A stretch of DNA of 64,000 nucleotides from Erinaceus europaeus (lineage: Eukaryota > Chordata > Mammalia > Eulipotyphla > Erinaceidae). Below are positions 43,471-54,414 of the stretch, piece by piece. The stretch is from NCBI RefSeq assembly GCF_950295315.1, contig NC_080172.1, forward strand, positions 115,994,175 to 116,058,174, in the 5' to 3' direction. The position numbers and the translations under genes are program-made. The first letter of the stretch is position 1. Every line of letters begins with the position of its first letter. The notes under the pieces were generated by a model. The model saw only the letters and a list, made by a program, of their open reading frames with translations, had not been told where the DNA came from and did no database searches.

Positions 43471-44265
43471 ATCAGATGTTTCTAGGCCTGATCTCAACTC
43501 CATCTTTCCAGGAAAGGCCTTTAGCCCACCTGAATCTTGGCTGTCAGGCTCAGGCAAAAATTAGTAAAGTCTTGGGCCCCTTGGAACATACCTAATATAG
43601 ACTTCCCAGCTTCTTCCCACATGAAGACCCCACATCTCTGCTCTACTCCTACTTTTGGGTTCCTGTTTATTAAATAATTTTTCCTGCTTTATATCTTACC
43701 ACCTTTTAGCCACCAAGTTGCAGATGCTACTATGATGCCATCCTGACCTCCCTGGGCCAACGACATCACCAATGTGTCCTAGAACCTCCCCTCCCCAGAG
43801 CCCTGCCCCACCAGGAAAAGACAGAGACAGGCTGGGGGTGTGGGTCCACCTGCTAATACCCATGTCCAGTGGAAAAGTAATTACAGAAGCCAGAACTCCC
43901 ACCTCCTGCTCCCCATAAAGAATTTTGGTTCATGCTCCCAGAGGGAGAGCAATGACAAGAGGAAGATGCCCAAAGGGCTCTGAACTCCAACTCCATCAGG
44001 CCCCAGAGAGAGAAGATGAAAAAGGAGGGGCATTTGGATGGAGTCACAGGTGCAGGTGTGACTTGGAAAGGAAGAGAAGATGGGGCCATAGGGGGGAAAA
44101 GGGCAAATGTATACAGACATAGACAGACATCTGTGGAAATAGTCTGCCCATATCTGTAACCTTAGGAGACCTGCTGGAGATTCCAGTGGAGGGACTGGAG
44201 ATTCAGAACTCTGGTGCTGGGAGTAGTGTGGAGTTATATTTTGTGAACCAATATTATATCACTAA
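43471..44265 (+). mobile_element. Repeat A copy, diverged
   Basis: AGCCCACCTGAATCTTGGCT, CTTGGAACATACCTAATATA, CCCCAGAGCCCTGCCCCACC and GGTGCTGGGAGTAGTGTGGA keep the repeat A order. An extra segment at 43950-44160 makes it resemble the variant at 26575. Confidence 0.8.
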
Positions 44266-44310
44266 TAATATATATATATGTGTGTGTATATATATATATA
44301 CATATATAAC
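44266..44310. repeat. (AT/TG)n microsatellite
   Basis: AT and GT dinucleotides at the end of the repeat A tail. Confidence 0.9.
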
Positions 44311-44712
44311 AAAAATAAAAAATAACAGCACCAACAATAAAAGATTAGCTCCCTGACCCTCTCCTTGCACAAGGGTGAGGTCAAGGGCATGTTCAAGGTC
44401 ACTGGTTGGCTGTGGGCTGTTGGGTTTGAAACCTAGGGTTCCTGATCTCTGACCCAGTGTTCTCTCAGCTTTGTCTCATGACTTCTTGGAGAGACACTAG
44501 TCTCCCTCCTTCCAGGGCCATCAAGCACCTTGGAGAGCTGGGGGGCACACTGGCAGGAGAGGAGGAATGGCCAGGATGCCTCTTGTTGCTTCTGCATTGG
44601 ACTCCAGGTTGGGGATAGGAGTGAGGATGCCCGCATTGGTGGAGGGGGACACTCCTAGGAGACAGGACAAGCTTGGGTGGTTCCAAAGTGCCTTTCTCAG
44701 AAAAGACAGCAG

Positions 44713-44716
<4 letters not shown>
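44311..44716. other. Unique sequence with a MIR-like patch
   Basis: TTGAAACCTAGGGTTCCTGA and GTTCTCTCAGCTTTGTCTCA look MIR-like. No gene seen. Confidence 0.4.

Positions 44717-44753
<37 letters not shown>
44717..44753. repeat. (TG)n microsatellite
   Basis: About 18 uninterrupted TG units. Confidence 0.97.
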
Positions 44754-44754
<1 letters not shown>

Positions 44755-45312
44755 GGGGGCAGGTGAATGGGTGTGTGTATGAGGAGGAGAATGATGAGAA
44801 GGATCTGGAAGGGGGTGTTGACAGCTTCCAGGGTGTTGGGCACAGCCCATATGATAAGATCTGGAACCTTCTTGCTAAAGACTTAATGAGATTCACATTG
44901 TTGTCTTTGGAGCCTGGCAAGGTGCCAGGGGAGCCGACCTCCAGCTCCTGCCCCATGGCTGGCTGCTGTGTGACCTACAGCCTGTCGCCACCCCTCTCTG
45001 GAGCTCCGTCTCCCCAACCTTGACTTTCTGTCTGCAGACTACCAGTGGCTGATCCAGTTTCCTTAGCTGAGTCACTGGATAGTTGGGCTCCCAACCTCAG
45101 CTTCTTATGGGCACAGTGGAGTAAACACAGCCACCTCTGGGGAGGTGTTACAGGGGACCTGACCGCAGTACTAGGGCAGGGCCAGTACATATCTGAGACG
45201 GTGGCTCTGGCTCCCTTTGTCCCCGTGTGTAGGGAACAAGAGATCTGAAGAAAGGGGGATAGGTGATGGGGCCGGCACGCTGACAGGCAACTGCTGGGAT
45301 AGGACCTGCTTA
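44754..45312. other. Unique sequence
   Basis: Open frames on both strands up to 116 codons; no domain or splice signals recognised. Confidence 0.45.
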
Positions 45313-45580
45313 AGAGGGACTCAGGGACTCAGGGATTCAGGGACTCAGGGACTCAGAGACTCAGGGACTCATGGACTCAGGGACTCAGGACTCAGGGACT
45401 CAGGGACTCAGGACTCAGGGACTCAGGGACTCAGGACTCAGGGACTCAGGGATTCAGGGACTCGGGACTCAGGGACTCAGGGACTCAGGGACTCAGGACT
45501 CAGGGACTCAGGGACTCAAGACTCAGGGACTCGGGACTCAGGGACTCAGAAGTCAGGGACTCAGGACTCAGGGACTCAGG
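45313..45580. repeat. GGGACTCA minisatellite, left arm
   Basis: About 34 units of 8 bp (CAGGGACT) mixed with 7-bp units (CAGGACT), plus a few GATTCA, CTCATGG and AGTCA variants. It stops at the 3' LTR of the provirus. The same array resumes on the other side at 53652. Confidence 0.97.
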
Positions 45581-46054
45581 TGCTGGGATAGCCTGAGGGT
45601 GCTTCTTCCCAAGCTAGTGCTCTCTGGGTTGGAGAGAACTCAACTGGAGCCGATCTAGGCTGCGTGGGAGAGGGATCAGGAACTCATGCCGCACTAACTT
45701 CACAGGAGATATATTCTGGAACCCTCTGAGCCAGAAAGCAATTTCCAAGTGTGTTTAATCAGAAGAGCAGCTGTTTTTATACTCTCCAAGTAGGGTGGAA
45801 ACAGGATGTGACATAGAGAGGGTGGAGCGAAAAGTGACTGGTGGAAGATCAGGGTGTGACAAGGAGAGGGGGTGGAGCAGGTGAGAATTCTACCACTAAA
45901 CCACCAATGACCTGGAGGGAGTGTGGTGCTTTATGTAAATGTAAAAGTGATTTATGTAAATAGACCACTTTGAATGGGATCAAACCAATCCCTATATAGG
46001 CATACCAGTGCTTGGTTAAGCAGAAGCCAGGGGGATCTAGCATACTACCCAACA
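45581..46054 (-). repeat. 3' LTR of the provirus
   Basis: 474 bp. Compared with the 5' LTR it lacks one TGC and carries about 20 substitutions, mostly transitions. On the minus strand it starts TGTTGGGTAGTATGC. Confidence 0.95.
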
Positions 46055-46071
46055 TCTCCCCCTTTCTTTTT
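46055..46071 (-). other. Polypurine tract of the provirus
   Basis: On the minus strand AAAAAGAAAGGGGGAGA directly precedes the 3' LTR. Confidence 0.92.
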
Positions 46072-47284
46072 AATTATTTGCCATAGTATTAGGAGTGCAG
46101 AGCACTTTGTGAGATAGGGAGACTGATAAGAGGCACACCTTTTGGGGTTCTACTGTCCCTCCTTGCTCAACCTCTCCGTAGAGAGAGAGACTAACAGGAT
46201 TGACACACCCCTCAGGCTCAAGCCCTTCCAAGCTCAACCATAACCTCACAATTCCCCAACATCTCCCTCTTACTTAATGGCCATATATAACTGGGTCAAT
46301 GTCTGTAAAAGGCTTCATCTCTGTCAGGGGAATAGCAGTGTAGGGGTGAACAGAAACCTGTTGGGAAGAAAGCAGAATGATAGTGTGTAAGTGTCTTCAA
46401 AAAGAACTAGCACAAGACAGGGAGGGATAAGTAAGAGCAGCAAGAGTGAGCCTGACGGGTGGAGAAGTGGGGGCCTGATAAGCCGAGGGGCTAGAGGGGT
46501 GATCTGGCATTGCAAAATCCTGAGTCAGCTGGCGGAAAGTTCTATGAACTGCTACAGTCATTCTTCAAGAAGTCCAGCAGTATAAAGGGAGTGTCCAGCA
46601 AGTTCTATAGAAGCATCAGTCCAATGTCAATGGCCAGTAAATAAATACCATACGTCTATCTTGATGGAGGAGGACAGCCACTGGAACTTTTCTTCTCTGT
46701 AGAGAGTGACCTGGAACCGCCAAAACATGATGGGCGAAACAGAAGCAGGAAGAGCAGACACCGATGGTTGAGAGAAAGGCAGTAGGAAAGTCTTGTCCTT
46801 TGGAGTCTGTGAATCAGGGTCTCCAGATTGTGTCAGGTCACATCATGGGTTTCGGGGGATGGCTGTAATTGTGGGTGATGTCAGAGGTCAGGGGTCCAAG
46901 ATGGATTTCTGGGGATTCTATATGAGCAGATGCTTCTTTATGCGAAGGCTTGTCATAGCTGTAGTGAATTACTTATGAAAAAACTTTGTAACAAATTAGA
47001 AGTTTACTACAATTGATAACTCAATGATTATAATTGGTTTAGGTATCTTTATAATTTCGTGTAAAAGTCATCTTATGTGACCTCATGTAGCAGTCTCTAT
47101 ATAGCAAAATTTTCATACTGAATTTAAGTCACATATATTGATTCTTAACTATTTTTACATTGGGTTTTTAAGCAAACTCAGGTTACTAGAGTTAACACAT
47201 TTTAGTGACAATTTTTTTTGGGTACATTTACATTGTCAGATTGATGCCAAATTTATTGTGGATTAATTTCCACAAGATAGCTTA

Positions 47285-47320
47285 CAGGACATTTTGGGGG
47301 GGCCCTCCAAAAATGTCCTG
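47285..47320 (-). other. Stem-loop in the post-pol region
   Basis: CAGGACATTTT at 47285-47295 pairs perfectly with AAAATGTCCTG at 47310-47320, and the stem may extend through GG/CC pairs. It sits between pol and the 3' LTR, where simple betaretroviruses and IAPs carry RNA export elements. The role is inference. Confidence 0.6.
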
Positions 47321-47808
47321 TATAGAGAATTTGTATTTTAACTTAGGAGATGATGAATTGTCACATTGAATATTTAGAGTTTTACCTTAAACACTCAGTT
47401 ACTTTAATGAATTTATTTTACCTCTCCTGGTAAGAATGTAGCTTCAAAGTTACACTTTAACTGTTAAGTTAATGTTAACCAAACTTGAAACATGCATATT
47501 AAACATGTAGTTTATAATACACAGGAGGAGAAAAACTTGTAACTAAGACATATCATTTCAAATGCGAATTTAGATCTACTATCATAATTGAACCATCTTT
47601 ACTCACACAGTTTAAGACTAAACATTTCATATTTATATCAAGACTTAAAAGAGAAATAAAAAAGAGGAATAAACAATTTTTGGACTGTTTCTGGACATCT
47701 CCAGAAACCATGGCTGCGTCAAGCCGTTTTATATAAAGTCAGTTAACTTTCAGAGTACTCTGAGCACAATGGATCGTACAAAAAATTTTGGTCACTCAAC
47801 TCACTCAA

Positions 47809-47857
47809 TTTTTTTTTAACTCACTCACTCACTCATTCACTCACTCACTCACTCACA
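47809..47857. repeat. (TCAC)n microsatellite
   Basis: About eleven TCAC units with one ATTCAC, inside the provirus downstream of integrase. Confidence 0.95.
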
Positions 47858-47951
47858 AAACACAACTGGCCAGTCATAGCATAAGACATTCGGGGGGGGG
47901 GGAGGAAGAGTTCTGTGAATCAGATTTTTTTTTTGATTCTGCCATGCTGTA

Positions 47952-50876
47952 TTATGGATCCTGGGGTGCATCCTGTAGCCAGTCCTCTTGCAGCCAGTCT
48001 TCTTGCAGTGTTTCTTGTTCTTCAGGGATATCAGCGCCATCATGTGGGTATTGCTGGACATGGCGGGCAGGAACCCAAACAGGCTTGGAGTAATTTTGTG
48101 GAAAAATGCATGCGAAACCCCTTCCCATAGTCAACAGGGGGTCAGGTCCTTTCCAAATTTTATCAAGTGGGTCTTTCCATTTGACTTTAATAGCTGGGAG
48201 GGTGGGTGGTGTTTGCCAGTGAAGAATAATAGGAGGTTGGTCTGAGTTTTTGTAAATATTAAAGAGATTTAATGTAGTTAAGGCTTTTGCCAGCTGGATA
48301 TTGGGGGGGTACATTTCCGCTTTTTCTTTATTTAATTAATCCTTAAGAGTTTGATGGGGGAGTCGGGCTGTAGTACAGCGGGCTAAGCGCAGGTGGCGCA
48401 AAGCACAAAGACCGGCATAAAGATCCCAGTTCGAACCCGGCTCCCCACCTGCAGGGGAGTCGCTTCACAGGCGGTGAAGCAGGTCTGCAGGTGTCTATCT
48501 TTCTCTCCTCCTCTCTGTCTTTCCCTCCCTCTCTCCATTTCTCTCTGTCCTATCCAACAACAACAACAATAATAACTACAACAATAAAAAAAACAACAAG
48601 GGCAACAAAAGGGAAAAAATAAATAAAATAAAAAAAAGAGTTTGATGGGCCCTCTCAACAATGCCTTGTCCCTGTGGATTATACGGAATGCCTGTAGTAT
48701 GAGTAATGTTCCAGAGGGAACAAAAATCTTTAAATTGTTTGCTGGTAAAAGCAGGTCCATTATCCATTTTTAAGTTGAAGAGCTAAGCCCATTACAGCAA
48801 AACAGGAGAGCATATGGCTTATAAGCTTTTCTGAGTTTTCTCCAGTCTGAGCTGTAGCCCACATAAACTTAGAGAAGGTATCAATTGAGACGAACACATA
48901 TTTTTGTTTTCCAAAGTTGGGTATGTGGGTAACATCAATTTGCCAAAGAGCATTGGCTTTTAAACCTCGAAGATTAATCCCCAGAGTTTGAATAGCAGGT
49001 TTTGATTAGACCTGCACAGGAGGAACATGTAGCAAGAATACGTTTTAACTGTGGCAGAGGAATATCAGGAAATCGAGCTCGAAGACCTTTAAGATTAACA
49101 TGGGTTAGGGAATGAAAGTCAGCAGGATTAGAAACAGAGGCTAGGAAAATTCCTGTGGAGGCAAGGTGGTCGGCTGCAGCATTCCCTTCGGACAGGGGAC
49201 CAGGAAGAGGGCTGTGGGAACATAGGTGCTGAACATACAGTGGTTGGGTTCGAGAACAGAGCATAGAGGCAATTTGAATTAAAAGAGGAGAAAGTGGGTT
49301 GTCATCAATTCTTACATAAGATCGAGCAAGCCATGGAAGTAAGTTAACAGTATACACACTGTCAGAAAAAAGGTTGAAGGATTCTGGTACAGCTTTTAAT
49401 GCAAGGAAAACAGCATAAAGTTCTTTGTACTGAGGGGAATTATCAGGAAGTTCAGTAAAGAGAGGTTTGGGGTGTTGCTGGTCTGGATACTATATAAGGG
49501 CAGCAGCTCCCTTTTTCCACCATCAGTGAACACTGTAGGAGCAGAGGGGATGGGATCTCGAGAGAAAAGTTTAGGTACTAGTAGAGGCAACAGAGGTAAA
49601 GAAGCTATCAAATTATTAGAGGGAAAATGATTATCTAATTGTCCTGGAAAACCCATTAAACTTATGGCAAAACGAGAATGGTGGCGTATGAGCCATTCTA
49701 TATCTGTGAGAGAAAAGGGAAGAATGATTGAATCTGGTTCCCTTCCTAAGACCTGAACTGATCTGTTTCTTCCTTGGTGAACCATAAATGCTAAGGCATC
49801 AATCTTGGTAAGAAGTCTTGGAGCTCCGTCTACTGGCGTATGAAGCCATTAGAGAACTCCATGTTTCTGTCACAATGCCCCCACTACCGTGGGGGTGGAG
49901 TTAAAGATTAGAAGATTTACTGGAGAGGAGGGGGAGAACTGAACGAGGTGCATGTCCTGGAGAGCCTGGTTAACTTTTTCCAGTGCCAAGGAGGCTTCGG
50001 GGGTTAACATACGCTTTGAGGAGGGCTGTTTGTTTCCTTTTAACAGATCGAATAGTGGTTGTAGGCAACTCGTAGGCAGATAAAGATACTGCCTAAGCCA
50101 ATTCAAATTTCCAAGAAAACTTTGTAAAGAAGCAAGAGTGAGATTAGAAGGAAAAGTAACACAAGGTTTTAAAGGACGAATCTGCGTTAGGGAAATCTCT
50201 GAGCCTAAGAAAGATATTGGAGGAATTAGCTGTATCTTCTCAGGAGCTACATTAAGTCCACTTCTCTTTAAGGCAGGGATTAGAAAATCATGTAGGGCGG
50301 AGAGATCCGTATCTAATTCTCCCCATATTAACACGTCATCCTTATAATGAAAAACCTTAAGGCCCTTATGAATATATGGAAAAAGGGCAGATTTAACAGC
50401 CTCTTGACAAATAGTAGGACTATTAGCCATGCCCTGGGGCAGTACCACCCATTCAAATCTATCGGCAGGGCTGGCATTATTAATAGAAGGAACAGAGAAA
50501 GCAAAACGTTTACAATCTTGTGGGTGTAAGGGAATAGAGAAAAAACAATCCTGTATATCAATAGCTATGATTGGAATTCCTGTGGGAATCACAGAAGCAA
50601 GAGGCAAACCCCTTTGGGGGGAGCCCCAAACCTGCATGGTTTTATTAACTGCACGAAGATCTTGGAGGAGGCGCCATTTTCCTGAGCGCTTTTTAATCAC
50701 AAAGACTGGAGTATTCCATGGGCTCCGAGAATGACGAATGTGTCCCAAAGATAAGTGCTCTTGGACGAGTTCTTTTAAAATTTCTAGTTTCTCCCTAGGC
50801 AAAGGCCACTGTTCCACCCAGACAGGCTCATTAGAAAGCCATTCTAAGCAGGGAGTTCTGTTATGAACAGTGGCAG
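47952..50876 (-). pseudogene. Retroviral pol (RT, RNase H, integrase), broken
   Basis: RT opens near 50876 and runs to 49870 with WRLLQDLRAVNK, FEWVVLPQGMANSP and a YKDD box at 50335-50350, where YMDD or YVDD is usual. RNase H pieces follow (VFTDGGK near 49530, GPLSEGNAAADHL near 49185). Integrase shows an HHCC finger (HSLTH...CSSC near 49100-49000), QIDVTH near 48930, DNGPAF near 48760 and the E of GIVERAHQ near 48655. Its C-terminal domain (VKWKDPLDKIWKGPDPLL) lies beyond the SINE, at 48210-48140. Frames shift near 49860, 49790-49360 and 48770. This enzyme set copied viral RNA and integrated it; this copy is dead. Confidence 0.95.
48359..48635 (+). mobile_element. tRNA-derived SINE inserted in integrase
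   Basis: Young plus-strand copy: AGTCGGGCTGTAGTACAGCG head, CAGTTCGAACCCGGC box B, GTCGCTTCACAGGCGGTGAA, (AAC/AAT)n and A-rich tail. Flanked by the 14-bp duplication AAGAGTTTGATGGG at 48345-48358 and 48636-48649. It postdates the provirus. Confidence 0.97.
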
Positions 50877-51515
50877 TTAGTATTGGGGGTGCTGGTTGGG
50901 TCTAGCAGTCTCACAGGAGTGAGTGTGGTGTCCTGCAGAGGTGTCTGAGGATATCACTACATCTAAAGATTCCAGCAAGTCTCTTCCCAATAAATTGGTG
51001 CTTATATCAGCTATTAAAGGCCGAAAGCATCCGGTAGTTCCTTCTGGATCTTCCCACACAAGGGAATCTAGTGTGAGGAATGCCTGAGTCAATCCTCCAA
51101 CACCATGTAAGTGTGGTCCTGGGAGGAGTTCCCAACTCTGGGGAACCTCTGCTTGTCTTAAGATTGTCTTATATGCTCCCGTGTCAATCAAACACTTAAA
51201 AGGAATATTACCAATCTTTATTGTAATAGTTGGGTGATCCCTTTCTAAAACAGGGGTGGTCCATAAAATCTCAGGCTCCGAATTTGAGCTGTTCTCTTGC
51301 TCCAGCTGGTTATTTATATGCTGGAAGTTCCCACATACCGTGGGTTCCTCCTTCTGCTCACCCTCTGTTATTGTTACTTGGCATGGTGGGTGTAGCATCG
51401 GGTTGGGTTCCAAGCTGGGCTTCTGTTTGTGCAAGAAGGGCACAGCACCAAGCGGGCGACCTGCTTCCTTCCCTCTTGGTGGCAGGGCTAAGGGAAACCC
51501 CACACCTAGTTTAAA
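50877..51515 (-). pseudogene. Retroviral protease (pro)
   Basis: Open for about 208 codons, in the -1 frame relative to nucleocapsid. It has the aspartic protease active site LIDTGAYKTIL (around 51190) and the flap-end motif NLLGRDLLE (around 50990-50965). No dUTPase domain is visible upstream of the protease, unlike many betaretroviruses. The ORF itself is intact, but upstream gag is broken, so no product is expected. It would have been made as a Gag-Pro fusion by frameshifting. Confidence 0.93.
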
Positions 51516-53031
51516 TCCCTGTTTACATTTGGCAGAGGCGTGCCGTTCCTATGGAACCTTGACCAACAATCTCTCCTCCAGTGAAATCCTTTCTGGCATC
51601 TGGGACAAGGCATTCGTGGTCTCTGGTTCCCTGTCTGGAGGCGGGGTTGCCCTGACTGGAGGTGGGGTCGCCCTGACTGGAGGCGGGGTCGCGGTCTATT
51701 TTCTGGACATTGGTTACGCCAATGCCCTTGGCAACTGCACTGAAAGCAAGCCCCTTTTTGCTTATGCAAGGTAGCTGCATAGGCCTGTAACATAGGTCCT
51801 TGAAAAGAGCTTGATCTTAGATCCTGTGTAGCTATAATCCAAGTATCTGGGTGTTCGTTTTTAAGAGTGATACAGGCCTGTCGAAAATGTGGAAGCATTC
51901 CATCCCAGACTATGGATCGCAGGAGGAGAAAACGAGTGTCAGGATTATAAATCTTCCTTTCCAAACTCGACTGGATCCTGGCAATGAATTTAGCGAGGGA
52001 TTCATCAGGTTCTTGTTGAAGGGAGAAAATGGGGGCTGAGGCCACTCCCATGGGTGGTGTTAATCGCTCCTATGCTTTTAATGCACACAGGCGTACCTGA
52101 TCAAAATACCTGGTGGAAACTTGGCTTCCGCCTGTTGAATCCCTGTTTCTAATTGGCCTGTTCCAAACAATGCATCAAAATTCCCCTCTGGCTGATTTTG
52201 AATATTTTCCCGCGATTTCTGTAAACATTCACAGAGAAAAAATGCCTCCCAATTCAGGAAGAGGGGGCCTGGGAGCGTAGTGCGAGTTACATCCCTCCAA
52301 TCTTGGGGGGTATTAAGGTTCTGAAGCAGGCCTTGTAAAATGGACCTGGTCCATGGGGCATGAATACCATCATCCTTGATAGCCTGGTGTAGTTCCTTCA
52401 GGTCTGTGGCGGAATACGGATACCAGGCCTGAGGTTTTTGTCTATTGGGGGCAACATTGACCAGAAATGTGTGGACTTGCTCTGATAAGTGTGTAGTGGT
52501 AGGAGGAGTCACCAAAGTGGAAGCTTCTGGACAAGTGGCCAAAGAAGTGGTTTTGGAGGCTACAGGAGAATTTGGACATGTGTCTGTCAAAACGGGGGTG
52601 GGCGAAGAAGCAGCCGTGGAGGCAGCAGGAGGTTCCGGACACGTGTCTGCCAAAATGGGGGTGGCCGAAGAAGTGGCTGTGGAGTCCAAAGGAGAATTCG
52701 GACATGTGTCTGCCAAAATAGGGGCCTCAGGGCAAGATGCCAAAATAGGGGCCTCAGGGCAAGATGCAGAGGAATTAGGGTGGGTCAGGATCACGACAGG
52801 CCTTTGCTTCTTCTTGTTTTTAAGGTGCTGGTTAAGTTCTATGATCACTTTCTTTATCTCTTGGACCTCAGCCTCTAGGTCCTTAAGCCTTTTGAGAGGT
52901 TCCCCTATATATCCCTTAAAAGATGCTATGATGATCAACAGGATATAAGGTGCAGCCCCGAGAAAAAGGTCCCAGATATATAAAAATTGTATACTGGAAA
53001 AAGAATGCAGAATTTGGAAAAGATTTTCCAT
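51506..53031 (-). pseudogene. Retroviral gag (matrix to nucleocapsid), frameshifted
   Basis: Starts at ATG 53029-53031 (context TCCATGG on the minus strand; MENLFQ). Residues 20-40 are hydrophobic (LGAAPYILLIIIASF) and are followed by a charged, coiled-coil-like stretch, so the matrix may have used a membrane anchor or leader. Residues 80-165 are Pro/Thr/Ser-rich, with four or five imperfect copies of a CPEAPILA/DTCPNSP-type repeat. Capsid begins near WYPYSATDLKELH. The frame is lost near 52078, with a further TAG just after. It resumes in another frame at 52051 with the major homology region (ESLAKFIARIQSSL) and two zinc knuckles, CFQCSCQGHWRNQC and CPRCQKGFHWRRDC, with three LQSG/LQTG repeats between them. 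Confidence 0.93.
51509..51515 (-). promoter_or_regulatory. gag-pro -1 frameshift slip site
   Basis: T-TTA-AAC lies in the gag frame directly before the TAG stop at 51506-51508. A -1 slip there enters the open pro frame. It is a canonical X-XXY-YYZ heptamer. The downstream RNA structure was not evaluated. Confidence 0.85.
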
Positions 53032-53154
53032 GGTGGAGAGATCTCAGGAAAACAATAAGAAAGAAAAAAATCACAGCGCCTTAACACAATATTGCAGATA
53101 CCCAAAAGGTGTGTACTTATCTAGGATGTCTTCTTGTAAATCTGCTGCTTACGT

Positions 53155-53172
53155 GTCCCTGTTCGGGTGCCA
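53155..53172 (-). other. Primer binding site, tRNA-Lys3-like
   Basis: On the minus strand TGGCACCCGAACAGGGAC, two bases after the 5' LTR. It equals the standard Lys3-complementary site except for A at position 5. Confidence 0.9.
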
Positions 53173-53174
53173 GA

Positions 53175-53651
53175 TGCTGGGATAGCCTGAGGGTACTTCT
53201 TCCCGAGCTAGTGCTCTCTGGGTTGGAGAGAACTCAGCTGGAGCCGATCTAGGCTGCTGCGTGGGAGAGGGATCAGGAACTCGTGCCGCACTAACTTCGC
53301 AGGAGATATATTCTGGAACTCTCAGAGCCGGAAAGCAATTTCCAAGTGTGTTTAATCAGAAGAGCAGCTGTTTTTATACTCTCCAAGTAGGGTGGAAACA
53401 GGATGTGATATAGAGAGGGTGGAGCGAAAAGAGAGTGGTGGAAGATCAGGGTGTGACAAGGAGAGGGGGCGGAGCAGGTGAGAATTCTACCACTAAACCA
53501 CCAATGCCCCGGAGGGATGGTGGTGCTTTATGTAAATGTAAAAGTGATTTATGTAAATAGACCGCTTTGAATGGGATCAAACCAATCCCTATATAGGCAT
53601 ACCGGTGCTTGGTTAAGCAGAAGCCAGGGGGAGCTGGCATACTACCCAACA
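53175..53651 (-). repeat. 5' LTR of the provirus
   Basis: 477 bp. On the minus strand it has TATAAAAAC (53370-53378) as TATA box and ATTAAA about 20 bp further as the likely poly(A) signal. The U3 has a repeated TTTACATAAA motif (53530-53560). Confidence 0.95.
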
Positions 53652-54414
53652 CTAGGGACTCATGGACTCAGGGACTCAGGACTCAGGGACTCAGGGACTC
53701 AGGACTCAGGGACTCAGGACTCAGGACTCAGGGACTCAGGGACTCAGGGACTCAGGGACTCATGGACTCAGGGACTCAGGACTCAGGGACTCAGGGACTC
53801 AGGATTCAGGGACTCAGGGACTCAGGACTCAGGGACTCAGGACTCAGGGACTCAGGGAATCAGGATTCAGGGACTCAGGGACTCAGGACTCAGGGACTCA
53901 GGTACTCAGGGACTCAGGACTCAGGGACTCAGGGACTCAGGGACTCAGGACTCAGGGACTCAAGACTCAGGGACTCAGTACTCAGGGACTCAGGGACTCA
54001 GGGACTCAGGACTCAGGGACTCAGGGACTCAGGACTCAGGGACTCAGGGACTTAGGACTCAGGGACTCAGGGACTCAGGACTCGGACTCAGGGACTCAGG
54101 GAATCAGGACTCAGGGACTCAGGGACTCAGGACTCAGGGACTCAGGGACTCAGGACTCGGACTCAGGGACTCAGGGACTCAGGGAATCAGGACTCAGGGA
54201 CTCAAGACTCAGGGACTCAGGGACTCAATACTCAGGGACTCAGGGGCTCAGGACTTAGGGACTCAGGGACTCAGGGCTCAGGACTCAGGGACTCAGGACT
54301 CAGGGACTCAGGGATTCAGGGACTCAGGACTCAGGGACTCAGGGACTCAGGGACTCAGGACTCAGGGACTCAGGGATTCGGGACTCTGGGACTCAGGGAC
54401 TCAGGGACTCAGGT
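53652..54414. repeat. GGGACTCA minisatellite, right arm
   Basis: About 98 units of 8 bp and 7 bp, the same motif and variants as the left arm at 45313. The unit has no plus-strand stop, so frames of up to 290 codons (GTQGLRDS-type peptides) arise and are artefacts. Confidence 0.97.

Larger units (their letters stand above)
46072..47951 (-). other. Non-coding block in place of env
   Basis: No env-like frame in 1.9 kb. 46920-47575 is AT-rich and collinear with 39106-39700 of the small ERV. A hairpin lies at 47285-47320. A second polypurine-plus-TGTTGG-like motif (AGAGGGAGATGTTGGGG on the minus strand) occurs near 46260. (TCAC)n is at 47809-47857. Confidence 0.8.
45581..53651 (-). mobile_element. 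Betaretrovirus-like (class II) provirus, gag-pro-pol, no env
   Basis: About 8.07 kb, minus strand, flanked by 0.47-kb LTRs with TGTTGG...CAGCA ends. It has a Lys3-like primer site, gag, pro, pol, a non-coding block in place of env, and a polypurine tract. Gag-C, pro and pol lie in three successive -1 frames, the betaretroviral arrangement. The lack of env and the membrane-seeking Gag start point to an intracellular IAP-like lifestyle; that is inference. LTRs differ at about 20 sites (near 4%). Broken by frameshifts and a SINE, so it is defective. Confidence 0.95.

Noticed and set aside
46072..47951. A hidden env gene in the provirus
   Set aside because: No frame of useful length and no transmembrane-subunit motif on the minus strand; it is AT-rich and non-coding.
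52445..52948. Plus-strand frames of 129-167 codons
   Set aside because: Antisense shadow of the gag repeat region.
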